From positions 620,001 through 684,000 of the forward strand of contig CAMZOI010000001.1 of NCBI GenBank assembly GCA_947331495.1: a stretch of DNA of 64,000 nt. The letters run 5' to 3'. A program made the position numbers and the translations under genes. Source of the DNA: Erythrobacteraceae bacterium Alg239-R51 (GTDB lineage Bacteria; Pseudomonadota; Alphaproteobacteria; Sphingomonadales; Sphingomonadaceae). Below are positions 34,068 to 42,783 of the stretch, piece after piece. How positions within the stretch are numbered: position 1 is the first letter of the stretch; every line of letters begins with the position of its first letter. Below the pieces are notes generated by a model that ran no database searches, had not been told where the DNA came from, and saw only the letters and a list, made by a program, of their open reading frames with translations.

Positions 34068-34496
34068 TCATGCGATATCCCGGTTCTCTACGGTCAGGAT
34101 GAGGGAGGTCACCCCCTTCTCCGACGAGCTGTCGGACAACGTCATGGGAGGGAGCGTGATCGCCGTGCTCCCGAGAAGGGTGCTGGGGTCGGTCCGCCAG
34201 GCGGTGAGCACGGTGAGCGAGACGCGCTGATGCAATATCACGATCACGCGCTCACGTCGGCAATCGGTGGTGAACAGGATGTCTTTGTAGTGGAACTCGA
34301 GATCCACGAACGGCCCGTCGCGGGTGAGAGTGAGCGAGTGCCACCCCAGACCTTCGAACTCAGTTCCTTCGGTGTCGTGCAGGTATCGCCTCGATACATC
34401 TTCAAGGTCGGTGAGGCCTTCGAAGGCGGCAGCTACGCGGTGCGGTTGCAGGCCCTCGATCCATGCGGCCACCAGGCCGCTGACTTTAATGCTCAT
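34068..34496 (-). CDS. Hypothetical protein, 142 aa
   Basis: Not recognised. Soluble, beta-rich in appearance (GWHSLTLTRDGPFVDLEFHYKDILFTT, RVIVILHQRVSLTVLTAW). It follows another unknown small gene by about 20 bp and is probably co-transcribed with it. GC-rich third positions support coding. Confidence 0.55.
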   Translation of the reverse strand: MSIKVSGLVAAWIEGLQPHRVAAAFEGLTDLEDVSRRYLHDTEGTEFEGLGWHSLTLTRDGPFVDLEFHYKDILFTTDCRRERVIVILHQRVSLTVLTAWRTDPSTLLGSTAITLPPMTLSDSSSEKGVTSLILTVENRDIA

Positions 34497-34516
34497 GGTA
34501 TCGTCTCCGAACGGGG

Positions 34517-35020
34517 TCAGGGGATTTGGATGGTGAAGGTCGTCAGCAGGTCCGAGATCGGCCCCGATCGGTCATCGGAAGGAAGCGGCTCCCCCTCCCC
34601 AAGCTCAACAAGGTGTTTTGCCTCGATGCGCGCGAGTTCGATCAGGGCGAGACCGATGGGCGACCCGATGAGTATCTGGTCCGCGTGAGCGAGGACATCG
34701 TGGCCGAGCGCGGCGATCCGGGAAGGCCCTGTTTCACTCACGGTCGAGGCGTCGGACGGTCGTGCGTTCTCGGTGAGTGCCAAGGCTGCGGTGAGGGTGG
34801 CATCCAGCAGATCGTTCTTCCACAGAAGGCGCAGTTCGCGGACCTCCTTCGAAAGATCGCTGCCATCGGTCGCGGCGGCCAGGTCCTCGAGGTCTTCGAT
34901 GTGGATCCGGCCTTCAAACAGGGCGCGCCGCGAAATGCGGCATAGCGTTCTCGAGAACGTGGTGAGTTCGCTGTCATCGGCCAGGACCTGCAAGGTGTCG
35001 GCAAGCGACGCATTCTTCAT
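34517..35020 (-). CDS. Hypothetical protein, 167 aa
   Basis: Not recognised. The ATG has AAGGAATGGAAA before it. Helical and acidic (IHIEDLEDLAAATDGSDLSKEVRELRLLW, then ALIELARIEAKHLVELGEGE). In an apparent operon with the 142-residue gene that follows. It lies about 120 bp from the end of the DUF262/DUF3696 operon in the same direction. Confidence 0.55.
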   Translation of the reverse strand: MKNASLADTLQVLADDSELTTFSRTLCRISRRALFEGRIHIEDLEDLAAATDGSDLSKEVRELRLLWKNDLLDATLTAALALTENARPSDASTVSETGPSRIAALGHDVLAHADQILIGSPIGLALIELARIEAKHLVELGEGEPLPSDDRSGPISDLLTTFTIQIP

Positions 35021-35139
35021 TTTCCATTCCTTCCTGCGGTTTCGCAGGAAAGACTTCTCCTAGGGTCTCCTTCTTTCACGTTCTCGCGCTGGCCTGGCGG
35101 CCGGTCGTGGATATCCGATCGCGCCTTGATCGGAGCCGC

Positions 35140-36099
35140 TCAGTCCTTCGTGATCTTGGGGCCTAGGTACAGCACAGCGATGCGATCTCGTTCGGCGCGC
35201 AGAGGCCATTCGAAATGCATCCTGAAGGTACGATGGGATATCTTGCCGTGCCAAGGCGCGAAGATCGCACTTCCATCAGGCGCTTCGAAGGTGAGTTCAT
35301 TCCGGTATTCGGCGATCTTGTTGGGGGATTCGTTGCTGAAGGCGGCACGGTCTCCGCTGAAGTGTTGTTCCACGATTTCCCGACCAATTGGCCCGACCGA
35401 TCCGTCCGGCGCGCGGTCCGAGGCATAGCGTTCCAGGTGGCCCCAAAGTGTCAGGGCACTGCGCGCGATCGAGGCCTCGAAGGGCTGCCGGAATAATTCG
35501 GGGGAAGCATGAAGGTCCGCTATCTCCAGGTGAGGGAAGCGGTCGCGGGCCGTCACGACGAGCTGTTCCCAGCTGGTCGGCGGGGGATCCGAAGCGAGTA
35601 TGTCTGCTTCTAGCGCCTCGAGGTCCCACCGGTTCGCCACTTCGTATTGGCCCAACCTCTCCTCTTCGAGCCCATGATCGGTCACCAGCGGATCGATGGC
35701 GAAGTCGATGTCCCCGCCCTCGAAACTGAAGGTCGCGCAGCCTTCGCCCGCCTTCGTGCGTCTCGCCGCCTCACCCAGACCGCCGTCGGTGACCTCTACC
35801 CCGGCGTATTCGAAGTAATCGTCCTCCTCGGGGGCCCTGTCGTCGTCGACGAAGGGACCCGTGCGGTCTAGCCAGAACATGACGGCCCGCGTCAGATCCC
35901 TGTCGCCCCCTGCGAAGATCACGTCCCTTACGGTGGCATCGCCGTCGACCGGGGACGACGGCAGGAGGTGGGAGACGCGTAGGTTGTCCCTGAGACGCGC
36001 GAGCCTCGCGCGCAGCGCTACGAGGTCGCGCATGCGGGACCGGAATGCCGCGTGGTCGGGGAATTGCCCCTGGACGGAGGTGTCGTTGACGAACCACAT
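35140..36099 (-). CDS. Unknown third component of the DUF262-DUF3696 operon, 319 aa
   Basis: Not recognised. Starts 3 bp after the ATPase gene, so it belongs to the same operon. An N-terminal helical bundle (MRDLVALRARLARLRDNLRVSHLLP) is followed by a mixed part with FAGGDRDLTRAVMFWLDRTG and SFEGGDIDFAIDPLVTD. The C-terminal domain (FSNESPNKIAEYRNELTFEAPDG, HGKISHRTFRMHFEWP) has conserved-looking charged and aromatic positions that suggest an enzyme. It could be the effector, with the ATPase and DUF262 protein sensing or processing. Confidence 0.7.
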   Translation of the reverse strand: MWFVNDTSVQGQFPDHAAFRSRMRDLVALRARLARLRDNLRVSHLLPSSPVDGDATVRDVIFAGGDRDLTRAVMFWLDRTGPFVDDDRAPEEDDYFEYAGVEVTDGGLGEAARRTKAGEGCATFSFEGGDIDFAIDPLVTDHGLEEERLGQYEVANRWDLEALEADILASDPPPTSWEQLVVTARDRFPHLEIADLHASPELFRQPFEASIARSALTLWGHLERYASDRAPDGSVGPIGREIVEQHFSGDRAAFSNESPNKIAEYRNELTFEAPDGSAIFAPWHGKISHRTFRMHFEWPLRAERDRIAVLYLGPKITKD

Positions 36100-36102
36100 G
36101 GT

Positions 36103-37212
36103 TCAGCGCCAACCGGAAAGGCGGGCCACGTCGTTGTCGATCTGGTCGAAGAATCCCTCGGGCCAGGAATCGATGCGGCCGGTCACGTCGGTCACGGGAA
36201 TGGTCACTCCGTGGTCGGTCTCGCTCGCCCCGGCGAAGAAGAGTATCCCGAGCTCCGCGGCTGGCATGACGCCATCGGCGACGGCGAGACGGACGCCGTT
36301 GAGGACGTGATCGCTGTGTGTCTCGACCAGGATTTGAACCCCGGCCGCCGCGAATGCCGCCAGCAGGCGCCCCATTCGCGATTGCGCCTGAGGATGGAGA
36401 TGCGCCTCCGGGCTATCGATCACGACCACGTCGCCTTCGGCCGACGCCAGGAGCTGCACCAGGATGGGGAAGGCGTAAGTCAGGCCGTAACCGACATTCG
36501 CCGGACGTTTCCATTCTCCGGTGCCGGACAGACGGAATTGTAGCGCGAGAGCGGAAGCGACGGGTAGGATCTGCACGTTCGCGTTCGCGCCCGGAGCGAG
36601 GAAATCGAGCCAGGCATCGAGTTGCCGGCGGAAGGTGTCTCCTTCGCTGCCGGGAAGGCATCGCGTGGCGGCGACGGGTTCGTCGGCCCGGGCATGATAC
36701 CAGTAGCTCGCGAACCTGCCGTCCACTCCGACGTCGGGCACGCCCGTGTGCGGTCGGTCGGGCATCGGGAAGGAATCGGCGGGACCGGACCGGACAGCGC
36801 TGATGTGAACCAGCCGGTCGAGCGATCGCAGAAGCTGGTCGTTGGGCGAACCGTCGGTCGCTTCCGCGGACAACACTCTCGCGCCCGACCTTCCGGTGAG
36901 CGATAGTTCGATGGTCTCGGTGTCGGAAGCGACTTCGAAGCGGACGCGGCCCCCTGGCGCACCGGCGCGAACGACATCCCCTATCGAACCTAGCCGCACG
37001 ATATCGCCGTTGAGCGGTACGAAGGACTCCGGAGCGGATGCCACCCAGCTGCCGGATTTCGCACCCTGCGCGAGGAGGAGAAGTGACTGGATCGCCGTCG
37101 ACTTGCCGGCGCCGTTGAAGCCGGTGAAGAGCGTGAGGTGCCTCAACGGGACTTGCAGGTCGGCGAAGCACTTGAACTGTTCGATGCGCAGCGAGGTCAG
37201 TGGGGAGGTCAC
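36103..37212 (-). CDS. AAA-family ATPase with DUF3696, 369 aa
   Basis: ABC/SMC-type ATPase of the OLD-like group. Walker A GFNGAGKST near residue 32, signature-like NVGYGLTYAFPILVQLL near 240, Walker B DVVVIDSPEAHLHPQAQ near 262, and ILVETHSDHVLNG near 297. The WPEGFFDQ ending is characteristic of DUF3696 proteins. It overlaps the DUF262 gene by 4 bp. Such ATPases in nuclease operons usually gate an effector by ATP hydrolysis on phage signals. Confidence 0.85.
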   Translation of the reverse strand: MTSPLTSLRIEQFKCFADLQVPLRHLTLFTGFNGAGKSTAIQSLLLLAQGAKSGSWVASAPESFVPLNGDIVRLGSIGDVVRAGAPGGRVRFEVASDTETIELSLTGRSGARVLSAEATDGSPNDQLLRSLDRLVHISAVRSGPADSFPMPDRPHTGVPDVGVDGRFASYWYHARADEPVAATRCLPGSEGDTFRRQLDAWLDFLAPGANANVQILPVASALALQFRLSGTGEWKRPANVGYGLTYAFPILVQLLASAEGDVVVIDSPEAHLHPQAQSRMGRLLAAFAAAGVQILVETHSDHVLNGVRLAVADGVMPAAELGILFFAGASETDHGVTIPVTDVTGRIDSWPEGFFDQIDNDVARLSGWR

Positions 37213-38339
37213 GGCAGATATTCCTCCAGGGCGTGCGAGAGGATGGAGAACCGCGCATGCACCGCCTGTGTGCTGTTGGTCGAGTAGGTGATCGCCCGGC
37301 TGAAATCCTCGTCGTCCACGAGCGTGGCGATCGTATCGCGTATGTTCTCCTCATCCTGCGCTGAGAGGTCGCCCGTGATCCGCGAGAGCACGACCGCGCT
37401 GACTTCGAACAGCGAGATGTTGATGATGCTTCGAGGCGAATCGACGCCTTCATATGCCAGCGACTTGCGGAAGGCATGCTGGCCGAACAGCTGATGGCTG
37501 AGGGTCATCGCGCGGTCGAAGCGAGAGCGCAGACCCTCGCGCTCGGCCTCGGGCAGGGTCGCGAGGTGTTGGAGGGCCTTCGCGAGGAACACGTCCATGT
37601 CGCCCGAGACGTAGGTCTCCCAACCGAGGATGGCGAAGGCCGCGAAGCGGTTTATCGCTTCCCTGTCGCGCATGGTCTTGCTTGAGAGAGAGCCGCCGGT
37701 GGCCGTCTGGAAGGGATCGCTGTCGGCGGCCGCCTTCAGCCACTGGGTGGCGGGTCCGTTGTACAACGCGTTCCGCATCTGTTGCCGGGTGAGCACGGCG
37801 CCGCTGTTCACGCGTTCGAAGATGTCGAGCCTCGCGCGTTCCGGCGCCTTGGCATCGAGGATGTACATCGTCAGCTGGGTGTCGCTCACCCGTTCTTGCA
37901 GGTTTATGGGCAGGCTGTCGTAATGCTTGCCCTCGAGTTCGTGCGATCCCGAATTCTCATCCGTCGCCAAGCCCGTCAGTCGCAGGTCGCCGTTGAGGAA
38001 GCGGGCGAATGTGGTGAGGCGCTGCAACCCGTCCACGACTATGATCCGGCCGTCCTTTGCCTCGGCGACATAGAACACCGGGAGCGGGATCCTCATCACG
38101 CAGCTCTCGATGAGCTTCGACTGCTTGGCGTTGGACCAGACGAAGTCCCGCTGGAAATCCGGATCGAGGATGTAGCGGTTCTTCTGGATCCGACCGACGA
38201 CCTCGCCGACCGTTCGTTGCTCCGTGCGCACGAAGACGGCATCCAGCGGGTAGTCCCCCCAACCATCGCCGCTTGTGGGATCGTATCCCTCGATCTGCTC
38301 CCCATCGAGGGGCTGCGTCTGTTCGACTTCTTCTGTCAT
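37209..38339 (-). CDS. DUF262 (GmrSD N-terminal-like) protein, 376 aa
   Basis: ParB/sulfiredoxin-fold nuclease-like domain found in modification-dependent systems. After TVGEVVGRIQKNRYILDPDFQRDFVW comes VVDGLQRLTTF, the family DGQQR box in a DGLQR form, then RLDIFERVNSG. The rest is helical. It has no second DUF1524 HNH domain, so it is the GmrS-like half only. It heads the three-gene operon. NTP-dependent DNA processing is known for relatives; the role here is inferred. Confidence 0.85.
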   Translation of the reverse strand: MTEEVEQTQPLDGEQIEGYDPTSGDGWGDYPLDAVFVRTEQRTVGEVVGRIQKNRYILDPDFQRDFVWSNAKQSKLIESCVMRIPLPVFYVAEAKDGRIIVVDGLQRLTTFARFLNGDLRLTGLATDENSGSHELEGKHYDSLPINLQERVSDTQLTMYILDAKAPERARLDIFERVNSGAVLTRQQMRNALYNGPATQWLKAAADSDPFQTATGGSLSSKTMRDREAINRFAAFAILGWETYVSGDMDVFLAKALQHLATLPEAEREGLRSRFDRAMTLSHQLFGQHAFRKSLAYEGVDSPRSIINISLFEVSAVVLSRITGDLSAQDEENIRDTIATLVDDEDFSRAITYSTNSTQAVHARFSILSHALEEYLP

Positions 38340-38379
38340 GCGTGGTTGCTATCGTTCGCGGTGTCCTGCTGTCGAGTGT

Positions 38380-39246
38380 TTACTTGCCGTTCCCCGCATC
38401 CCCGTCATCGGATGTCGGTCGCGGGCGCCGCCGAAACGGTGCTGACGGGCGGTCATGCGGGCTCGCGAAACAGGAGCGTCCCGGGTCATCGCTCCGGGCA
38501 TCGGATCGCGCGGGTTGCGTGGTCGGAGAAGCCAGCAGGGCCGCCAGGCGCCTCTCCTGCATTCTGATGAACTGGAGTAGGTGATCGCCCTTCGCACCGA
38601 TACGCCCCAGGAAGGTGCAAACCGCCTCCCACCCGTTGTCAAAGATGTCCGGGTTCCCCGACCGCGCCGAAAGAGTCTGCAGGTGGAGGAGGAAGGTGGC
38701 GAGCACGTCCACCTGGCATTTGCGCATTCGCGGGGTGGCGGCGAATGCGGCCTGGGTCGGAAAACGGTGCATCACCGGAATGCCGAGACCGCCGGCGGCC
38801 TGTATCAGGGGGACTGCCATACCCATAGGGTCCGGGCCGAGGTTGAGCATCGCGTCCTCGTGGTCGAAGGGTGGGTAGGGTTGGAAGGCCGGTCTGTGGG
38901 ACAAGCTGTTGACGAAAGCTCGCCGGCGGAGGATTGGCAGGTCATGACGCCTCCCGTTGTAGGTGACGAGCGTCGTTCGCAATTCGGAAGGATCCAGGTG
39001 ATCAGCGACAAGATTGAGCATTGCGGTCTCGTCATGACGCTCGATTTCGCGCGGGGCTTCGCGGTCGGCGCAGACGAAGTCGGTCACGGCGAACCGGCCG
39101 CCGCGTTCCTCCGCGACGAGCATGCAGAGACCTTCGATCCGTTGGATGGCCCAAGTCGCCCTGGCAACGCCCTTTTCGCTACGAAGCAGGCAGAGAGCCT
39201 GCTGCTCGGGAGCCGTTTCGAGATCGAGCACCACTACCCGCCGCAC
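38380..39246 (-). CDS. DEDD-type 3'-5' exonuclease-like protein
   Basis: Resembles the exonuclease domain of family B polymerases. VVVLDLETAP (first motif, near the start), LVTYNGRRHDLPILRRRA (second motif) and KCQVDVLATF (third motif with the last aspartate) are in order. The GTG at 39246 puts the first motif close to the N-terminus; an ATG at 39318 would add 24 low-complexity residues and overlap the divergent gene by 34 bp. The C-terminal 50 residues are basic and disordered. A stand-alone exonuclease in a defence-rich region may degrade foreign DNA or RNA ends. Confidence 0.75.
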   Translation of the reverse strand: MRRVVVLDLETAPEQQALCLLRSEKGVARATWAIQRIEGLCMLVAEERGGRFAVTDFVCADREAPREIERHDETAMLNLVADHLDPSELRTTLVTYNGRRHDLPILRRRAFVNSLSHRPAFQPYPPFDHEDAMLNLGPDPMGMAVPLIQAAGGLGIPVMHRFPTQAAFAATPRMRKCQVDVLATFLLHLQTLSARSGNPDIFDNGWEAVCTFLGRIGAKGDHLLQFIRMQERRLAALLASPTTQPARSDARSDDPGRSCFASPHDRPSAPFRRRPRPTSDDGDAGNGK

Positions 39247-39284
39247 GAACGCTCTCGTCCGTTCTCTGCCGGGTCCTTCGTCGG

Positions 39285-39809
39285 GTGAGTTTCCCGATCT
39301 CCGTTTCGGAGCTCGCACGGGTGGTCGCGGGTGCCTTCGAAGTCCGCTCGGGTCCGGTCATAAAGACCCGCCTGCAGCGTCTTCGCTATCTCGATTGGCC
39401 TGACCCCAAGATCGGACGCGGTCGACAGGTGAGTTACGGCCCGCGTTCGATCATCGATACGGTCACCGCGTTCGCCCTCATCGACGCGGGCTTTGACGTC
39501 GACACGGCCGCGGCGGTGTGCAAGGAGGCCAATCGCGTGGGGGGAACCGTCGCGCGAAGGGTGGTGGGGGCTCGAGGCAGGAGGGGAGACGTCCTCGTCG
39601 TGAGCCCGACTAGGCTCTCCACCGCCTCGGGGAAGGCGGCGGTCCCCTCGGTGGAGATGATCGACTGGAACAATTCCGGGGTGAAACTGGGGCATCGCGC
39701 CTCTGTCTGCCTGGATCTCGGTGCGCTCGGTGAACGGATCACCGAGGCGATCGTAAATGTGGGAATTTGCGATAAGGCGGCGCTCGAGGTCGCGCTCTCG
39801 CGGCTGTAG
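39285..39809 (+). CDS. MerR-like helix-turn-helix protein, 174 aa
   Basis: The GTG start at 39285 gives ISVSELARVVAGAF, then VIKTRLQRLRYLDWP and GRQVSYGPRSIIDTVTAFALIDAGFDVDTAA, a MerR-type winged helix with the usual spacing. The C-terminal half (SVEMIDWNNSGVKLGHRASVCLDLGALGERI) is not recognised. It is divergent from the DEDD exonuclease gene, only 38 bp away or overlapping it, so it may regulate that gene. Confidence 0.6.
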   Translation: MSFPISVSELARVVAGAFEVRSGPVIKTRLQRLRYLDWPDPKIGRGRQVSYGPRSIIDTVTAFALIDAGFDVDTAAAVCKEANRVGGTVARRVVGARGRRGDVLVVSPTRLSTASGKAAVPSVEMIDWNNSGVKLGHRASVCLDLGALGERITEAIVNVGICDKAALEVALSRL

Positions 39810-39852
39810 GGCTGGCGCTGTGCCGGAGCGGTCGGGCACGGACCTTCTTATT

Positions 39853-40122
39853 TCAGCCATGCGACGCTTGCCGCGCGACGTCTGGCAGGACGGCGTCCAG
39901 TCCGGCGCTCGGCCTCGGTATGGCCGATAGCTCCGGCCGCCACGCGAGAACCTCCGCCACCGTCGTCAGACAGTACGCGATAGGCCTGCCGTTCTCCAGC
40001 CTCTCGACCGCGATGGCGGCCGTGGACGGGAGCCGCAGGGCGCCGAGCGCCTCTCGGGCGGTGTTCGCTTCATCGTGGGTCAGGTCGACGCTGCCGTTGT
40101 CGGTGATCCGTGTCTGGAACAT
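39853..40122 (-). CDS. Small hypothetical protein, 89 aa
   Basis: Not recognised. GGAGAG lies four bases before the ATG at 40122; an ATG at 40134 with AAGGA is an alternative. Contains TRITDNGSVDLTHDEANTAREALGALR, helical and acidic. It follows the histidine kinase gene by about 20 bp in the same direction and may be its small partner. Confidence 0.55.
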   Translation of the reverse strand: MFQTRITDNGSVDLTHDEANTAREALGALRLPSTAAIAVERLENGRPIAYCLTTVAEVLAWRPELSAIPRPSAGLDAVLPDVARQASHG

Positions 40123-40142
40123 GATGCTCTCCATTCCTTGAT

Positions 40143-40772
40143 TCAGTTCGAACTACGGTCGCCTGGCTGCATGGGCAGCATCGCTTGCGCGACGAAACGA
40201 TCCGTCTCGTTCCGCAGGGCAAGACGGCCTCCGACCGAGTCGGCCAGCCTGTCTAGGATCTCGATGCCATTCCCCACGCGGCCCGGCGCCGCGCGATGCT
40301 CATCGATCCTGTTAACCACCGTTAGACGGAGCATGCCGGCCTTGATCACTATCCTGATCGCGATCCGCCCCGGGTCCTGGTCGGAACGCTTGATGGCGTT
40401 TGTGACGAGCTCATAGGCGAAGAGCAGGAGAAGTCGAACTGGGACGGATTCTCCGGTCGCTGCCCGGCCTATCGAGCGGATCACGAACTCGGGGGCTCGG
40501 CTGTGGGACATGGCGATGGTCTCGCACAGTCGCCCCACCGCCAGGGCGGGGTTGTCCGTGCCCGCGTCCAGGAGCAGCCTCTCGATCCTGACGTTGGCCT
40601 CGAGCCTCGCTATAGTCTCCTCGATGATGCGGGGAGGGTTTGGCGTTCTGGCCTTGAGTATATGCAAGGCCGCGAGTGCGGAAGCGAACTCGTTCGCGTG
40701 TCGATGACGCGCCTCGTCGATGAGAAGGGCTTCGAGCCCGATGGGTTGGATATCGCCGCGTCGAAGATTCAT
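40143..40772 (-). CDS. Sensorless HWE/HisKA_2-like histidine kinase, 209 aa
   Basis: Only the kinase core is present. LIDEARHRHANEFASALAALH (H box, phospho-acceptor probably His23), LLFAYELVTNAIKRS (N box, about 115-129) and VGNGIEILDRLADSVGGRL (G box, about 168). There is no sensor domain or membrane segment, so it must respond to a cytosolic partner. The promoter region contains the GTATAC-N6-GTATAC site, and the XRE regulator gene lies just upstream in the same direction. No response regulator is seen nearby. Confidence 0.72.
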   Translation of the reverse strand: MNLRRGDIQPIGLEALLIDEARHRHANEFASALAALHILKARTPNPPRIIEETIARLEANVRIERLLLDAGTDNPALAVGRLCETIAMSHSRAPEFVIRSIGRAATGESVPVRLLLLFAYELVTNAIKRSDQDPGRIAIRIVIKAGMLRLTVVNRIDEHRAAPGRVGNGIEILDRLADSVGGRLALRNETDRFVAQAMLPMQPGDRSSN

Positions 40773-40786
40773 GCCGCTGCCCTTTC

Positions 40787-40804
40787 GTATACTTTAAAGT
40801 ATAC
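40787..40804. promoter_or_regulatory. GTATAC-N6-GTATAC operator-like site, copy 2
   Basis: GTATACTTTAAAGTATAC is a perfect 18-bp palindrome, 15 bp upstream of the histidine kinase start and 33 bp after the XRE gene. It shares half-sites and spacing with 28783-28800. Confidence 0.7.
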
Positions 40805-40836
40805 AGAAATGGCGACATGTCAAGGATGCGTGCTGA

Positions 40837-41127
40837 TTATCCCTCGCGGGCGCCGTCGTAGGGGCGATTCTCCAGCTGCACTTTTGATAGGTCGAGCCCC
40901 TCGACGAGTGTGGAGAGAGGCATCTCTAGCGCGGCGGCAAGACGGGCTGCGTTACGTAGATTGGGCAGGGACTTGCCCTCTTCGATGCGCCAGAGATAGG
41001 CGCGGGAGAGGCCCGCGATCGACGCGAGGCTCGCCATCGATTGGCCCGCTGCCTCCCGATGTCTGGTCACGCACCGCCCGAAGCTTCGAGCGAGATGGTC
41101 ATCGGGCGATTCGTCCGCATCCTTCAT
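40837..41127 (-). CDS. XRE-family helix-turn-helix regulator, 96 aa
   Basis: Small DNA-binding protein: FGRCVTRHREAAGQSMASLASIAGLSRAYLWRIEEGKSLPNLRNAARLAAAL is a complete Xre helix-turn-helix at residues 15-67, followed by a short tail. Encoded immediately upstream of the histidine kinase and the palindromic site, so it is the first candidate for the protein that binds both GTATAC sites. Confidence 0.8.
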   Translation of the reverse strand: MKDADESPDDHLARSFGRCVTRHREAAGQSMASLASIAGLSRAYLWRIEEGKSLPNLRNAARLAAALEMPLSTLVEGLDLSKVQLENRPYDGAREG

Positions 41128-41307
41128 CGGCCCGGAATACTGGTTTCCGCCCTGCTGTGCACCGGCCCCGTCCGTTCATCCCCGATGGTGATGCGGGTGG
41201 ATCGGACCCGACGAGGGCGCCGTCGATCGGCGAGGCCGGTTTTCATGCCGGGTCATTCGACCGAGAGGTGGCATCGCGGGGCCTCAACCCTCGCGATGCT
41301 CATGTCG

Positions 41308-42330
41308 TCAGGCCGCGACCGAGACCGGTCTTTCCACCTTCCAATGCCGACCGTCTGTCAGATCGATGTAGGAACGTTCCTCGTCGTAGAGGAAATGCGA
41401 CTGACTTCCCCCGTATGTGGTGCAGAAGTTGATGGGGCGGCTTGCGAAGACGGGATCGCTGATGTGCTCCCCGAGAGACTTTCCCGTGATTGTCGAGGGT
41501 TCGAGGGGCCCGGCGCCATTCCTCAATTGAAGCGACTTGCCGTTCCATAATAGCTCTTCGGTCTCGAGGCTCACCTCGACCACGCCGAAATCGTTCGTGA
41601 GTCCGATCCGGACATCGCCATCGAGCTTTATGACGCGCTCGTTCCGCTCGAGGAGGTCCCGTAGGATCTCGTGCGGCGGTCTGCCTGTCAGGTCGAGAAT
41701 CTCCAGCGAGATGTCACTGATCTCGAGGTCGGCGCCGAATTCTTCGAGTTCGTCCTCGCGAGCCTGCCGCTCCTTCTGGATATCGAGGTGCTCTCCGACT
41801 GCCGCGGGCACGTCCTCCGGTTCCTCGATGGTAAGGAACAGGATCTCCCGGCCCAATGAGTAAGAGGTCATCTCGACCTGGATCTCGCAGATGACGTAAT
41901 CCAGCGCTTCCTGTCGATCCTCCCTATCGAGGGTATGGGCGCGGCAGGGCATGAAGCCGACTGCGGCAAGGCGAATGTCTAGGCCGAGTGCGCGGGCGCT
42001 GTCGATCTCCCGCATTGCGGCCGCACGCATCGTCCTCGCGTATTCCGCGAGCGAGTCCTTGCCCTGATCAAGAGTGATGAGCGCGGATGCGAAGGCCCGT
42101 GCTTCAAGCGTCCAGTCCTCATCTCGCGCCGTTCTTCTTCCTGCGACACTCGGCCGGATGGTGATCACGAGGTCGGACGCCACCGGCACATTCATCTGGA
42201 AGGGATCGCCTTGGGTCGCGCGAGAGAGCCAAGCGGTGCGGCATGCTACATCGCCATGTCCTGCCAGGGCAAGTTCCTTACGCACTCGAGTGGCGAAATC
42301 GGCGAACCGGCTGCGAATTCCGTTGTACAT
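41308..42330 (-). CDS. Hypothetical protein, 340 aa
   Basis: Not recognised. AAGGAG lies 7 bases before the chosen ATG. Soluble; the middle is rich in acidic residues (LTIEEPEDVPAAVGEHLDIQKERQAREDELEEFGADLEISD) and the C-terminal half looks beta-rich (VRIGLTNDFGVVEVSLETEELLWNGKSLQL). Stands alone, about 180 bp upstream of the XRE gene in the same direction. Confidence 0.65.
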   Translation of the reverse strand: MYNGIRSRFADFATRVRKELALAGHGDVACRTAWLSRATQGDPFQMNVPVASDLVITIRPSVAGRRTARDEDWTLEARAFASALITLDQGKDSLAEYARTMRAAAMREIDSARALGLDIRLAAVGFMPCRAHTLDREDRQEALDYVICEIQVEMTSYSLGREILFLTIEEPEDVPAAVGEHLDIQKERQAREDELEEFGADLEISDISLEILDLTGRPPHEILRDLLERNERVIKLDGDVRIGLTNDFGVVEVSLETEELLWNGKSLQLRNGAGPLEPSTITGKSLGEHISDPVFASRPINFCTTYGGSQSHFLYDEERSYIDLTDGRHWKVERPVSVAA

Positions 42331-42783
42331 TCCATGTCTCCTTGTGGAGCAGACGAGGGAACCCTTTTCCCTTCATCTTCCTGCTCTCTCCCTTTCCGAT
42401 ACCCATTGAGGTCGGTTCTTCACCCGTCCTCCATCTGCGAGTTCGCCTTCGCCGAGGCGGTAGCGATCAATTGATTGATTTTTCTTCCCATTGCCCCCGT
42501 GAGCGTCCGGTCCCACGATCGACAGCGTCGGATCCACCCACGGCGAAGATCGTCTATCCGCGGGACTGGGTGGTTTGCGCCGTGTCGCAGCGTGGGGACT
42601 GTTCCCCGAGTGGCTTCAGGCAGATACTGCCATCCGCTTTCGCGCTCGCGGCCTCGCTCGCGCGGCGATGTTACGCGTTGCCCTCGTTCCGCTTTCGCAG
42701 ATAGAGCTTGGCTAGCGGGATGGGCGTCTCGATCCGTCGGATCTCCCACCGAACCGCGCGTCCTGGATGAGGAGCGAACCGAA
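42331..42783 (+). other. Intergenic region between divergent genes
   Basis: About 450 bp without a gene I can support. It must contain promoters for the 340-residue protein (minus) and the HNH/PD-(D/E)XK operon (plus). The open frames here run through in several phases with arginine-rich, non-gene-like content. Confidence 0.4.
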
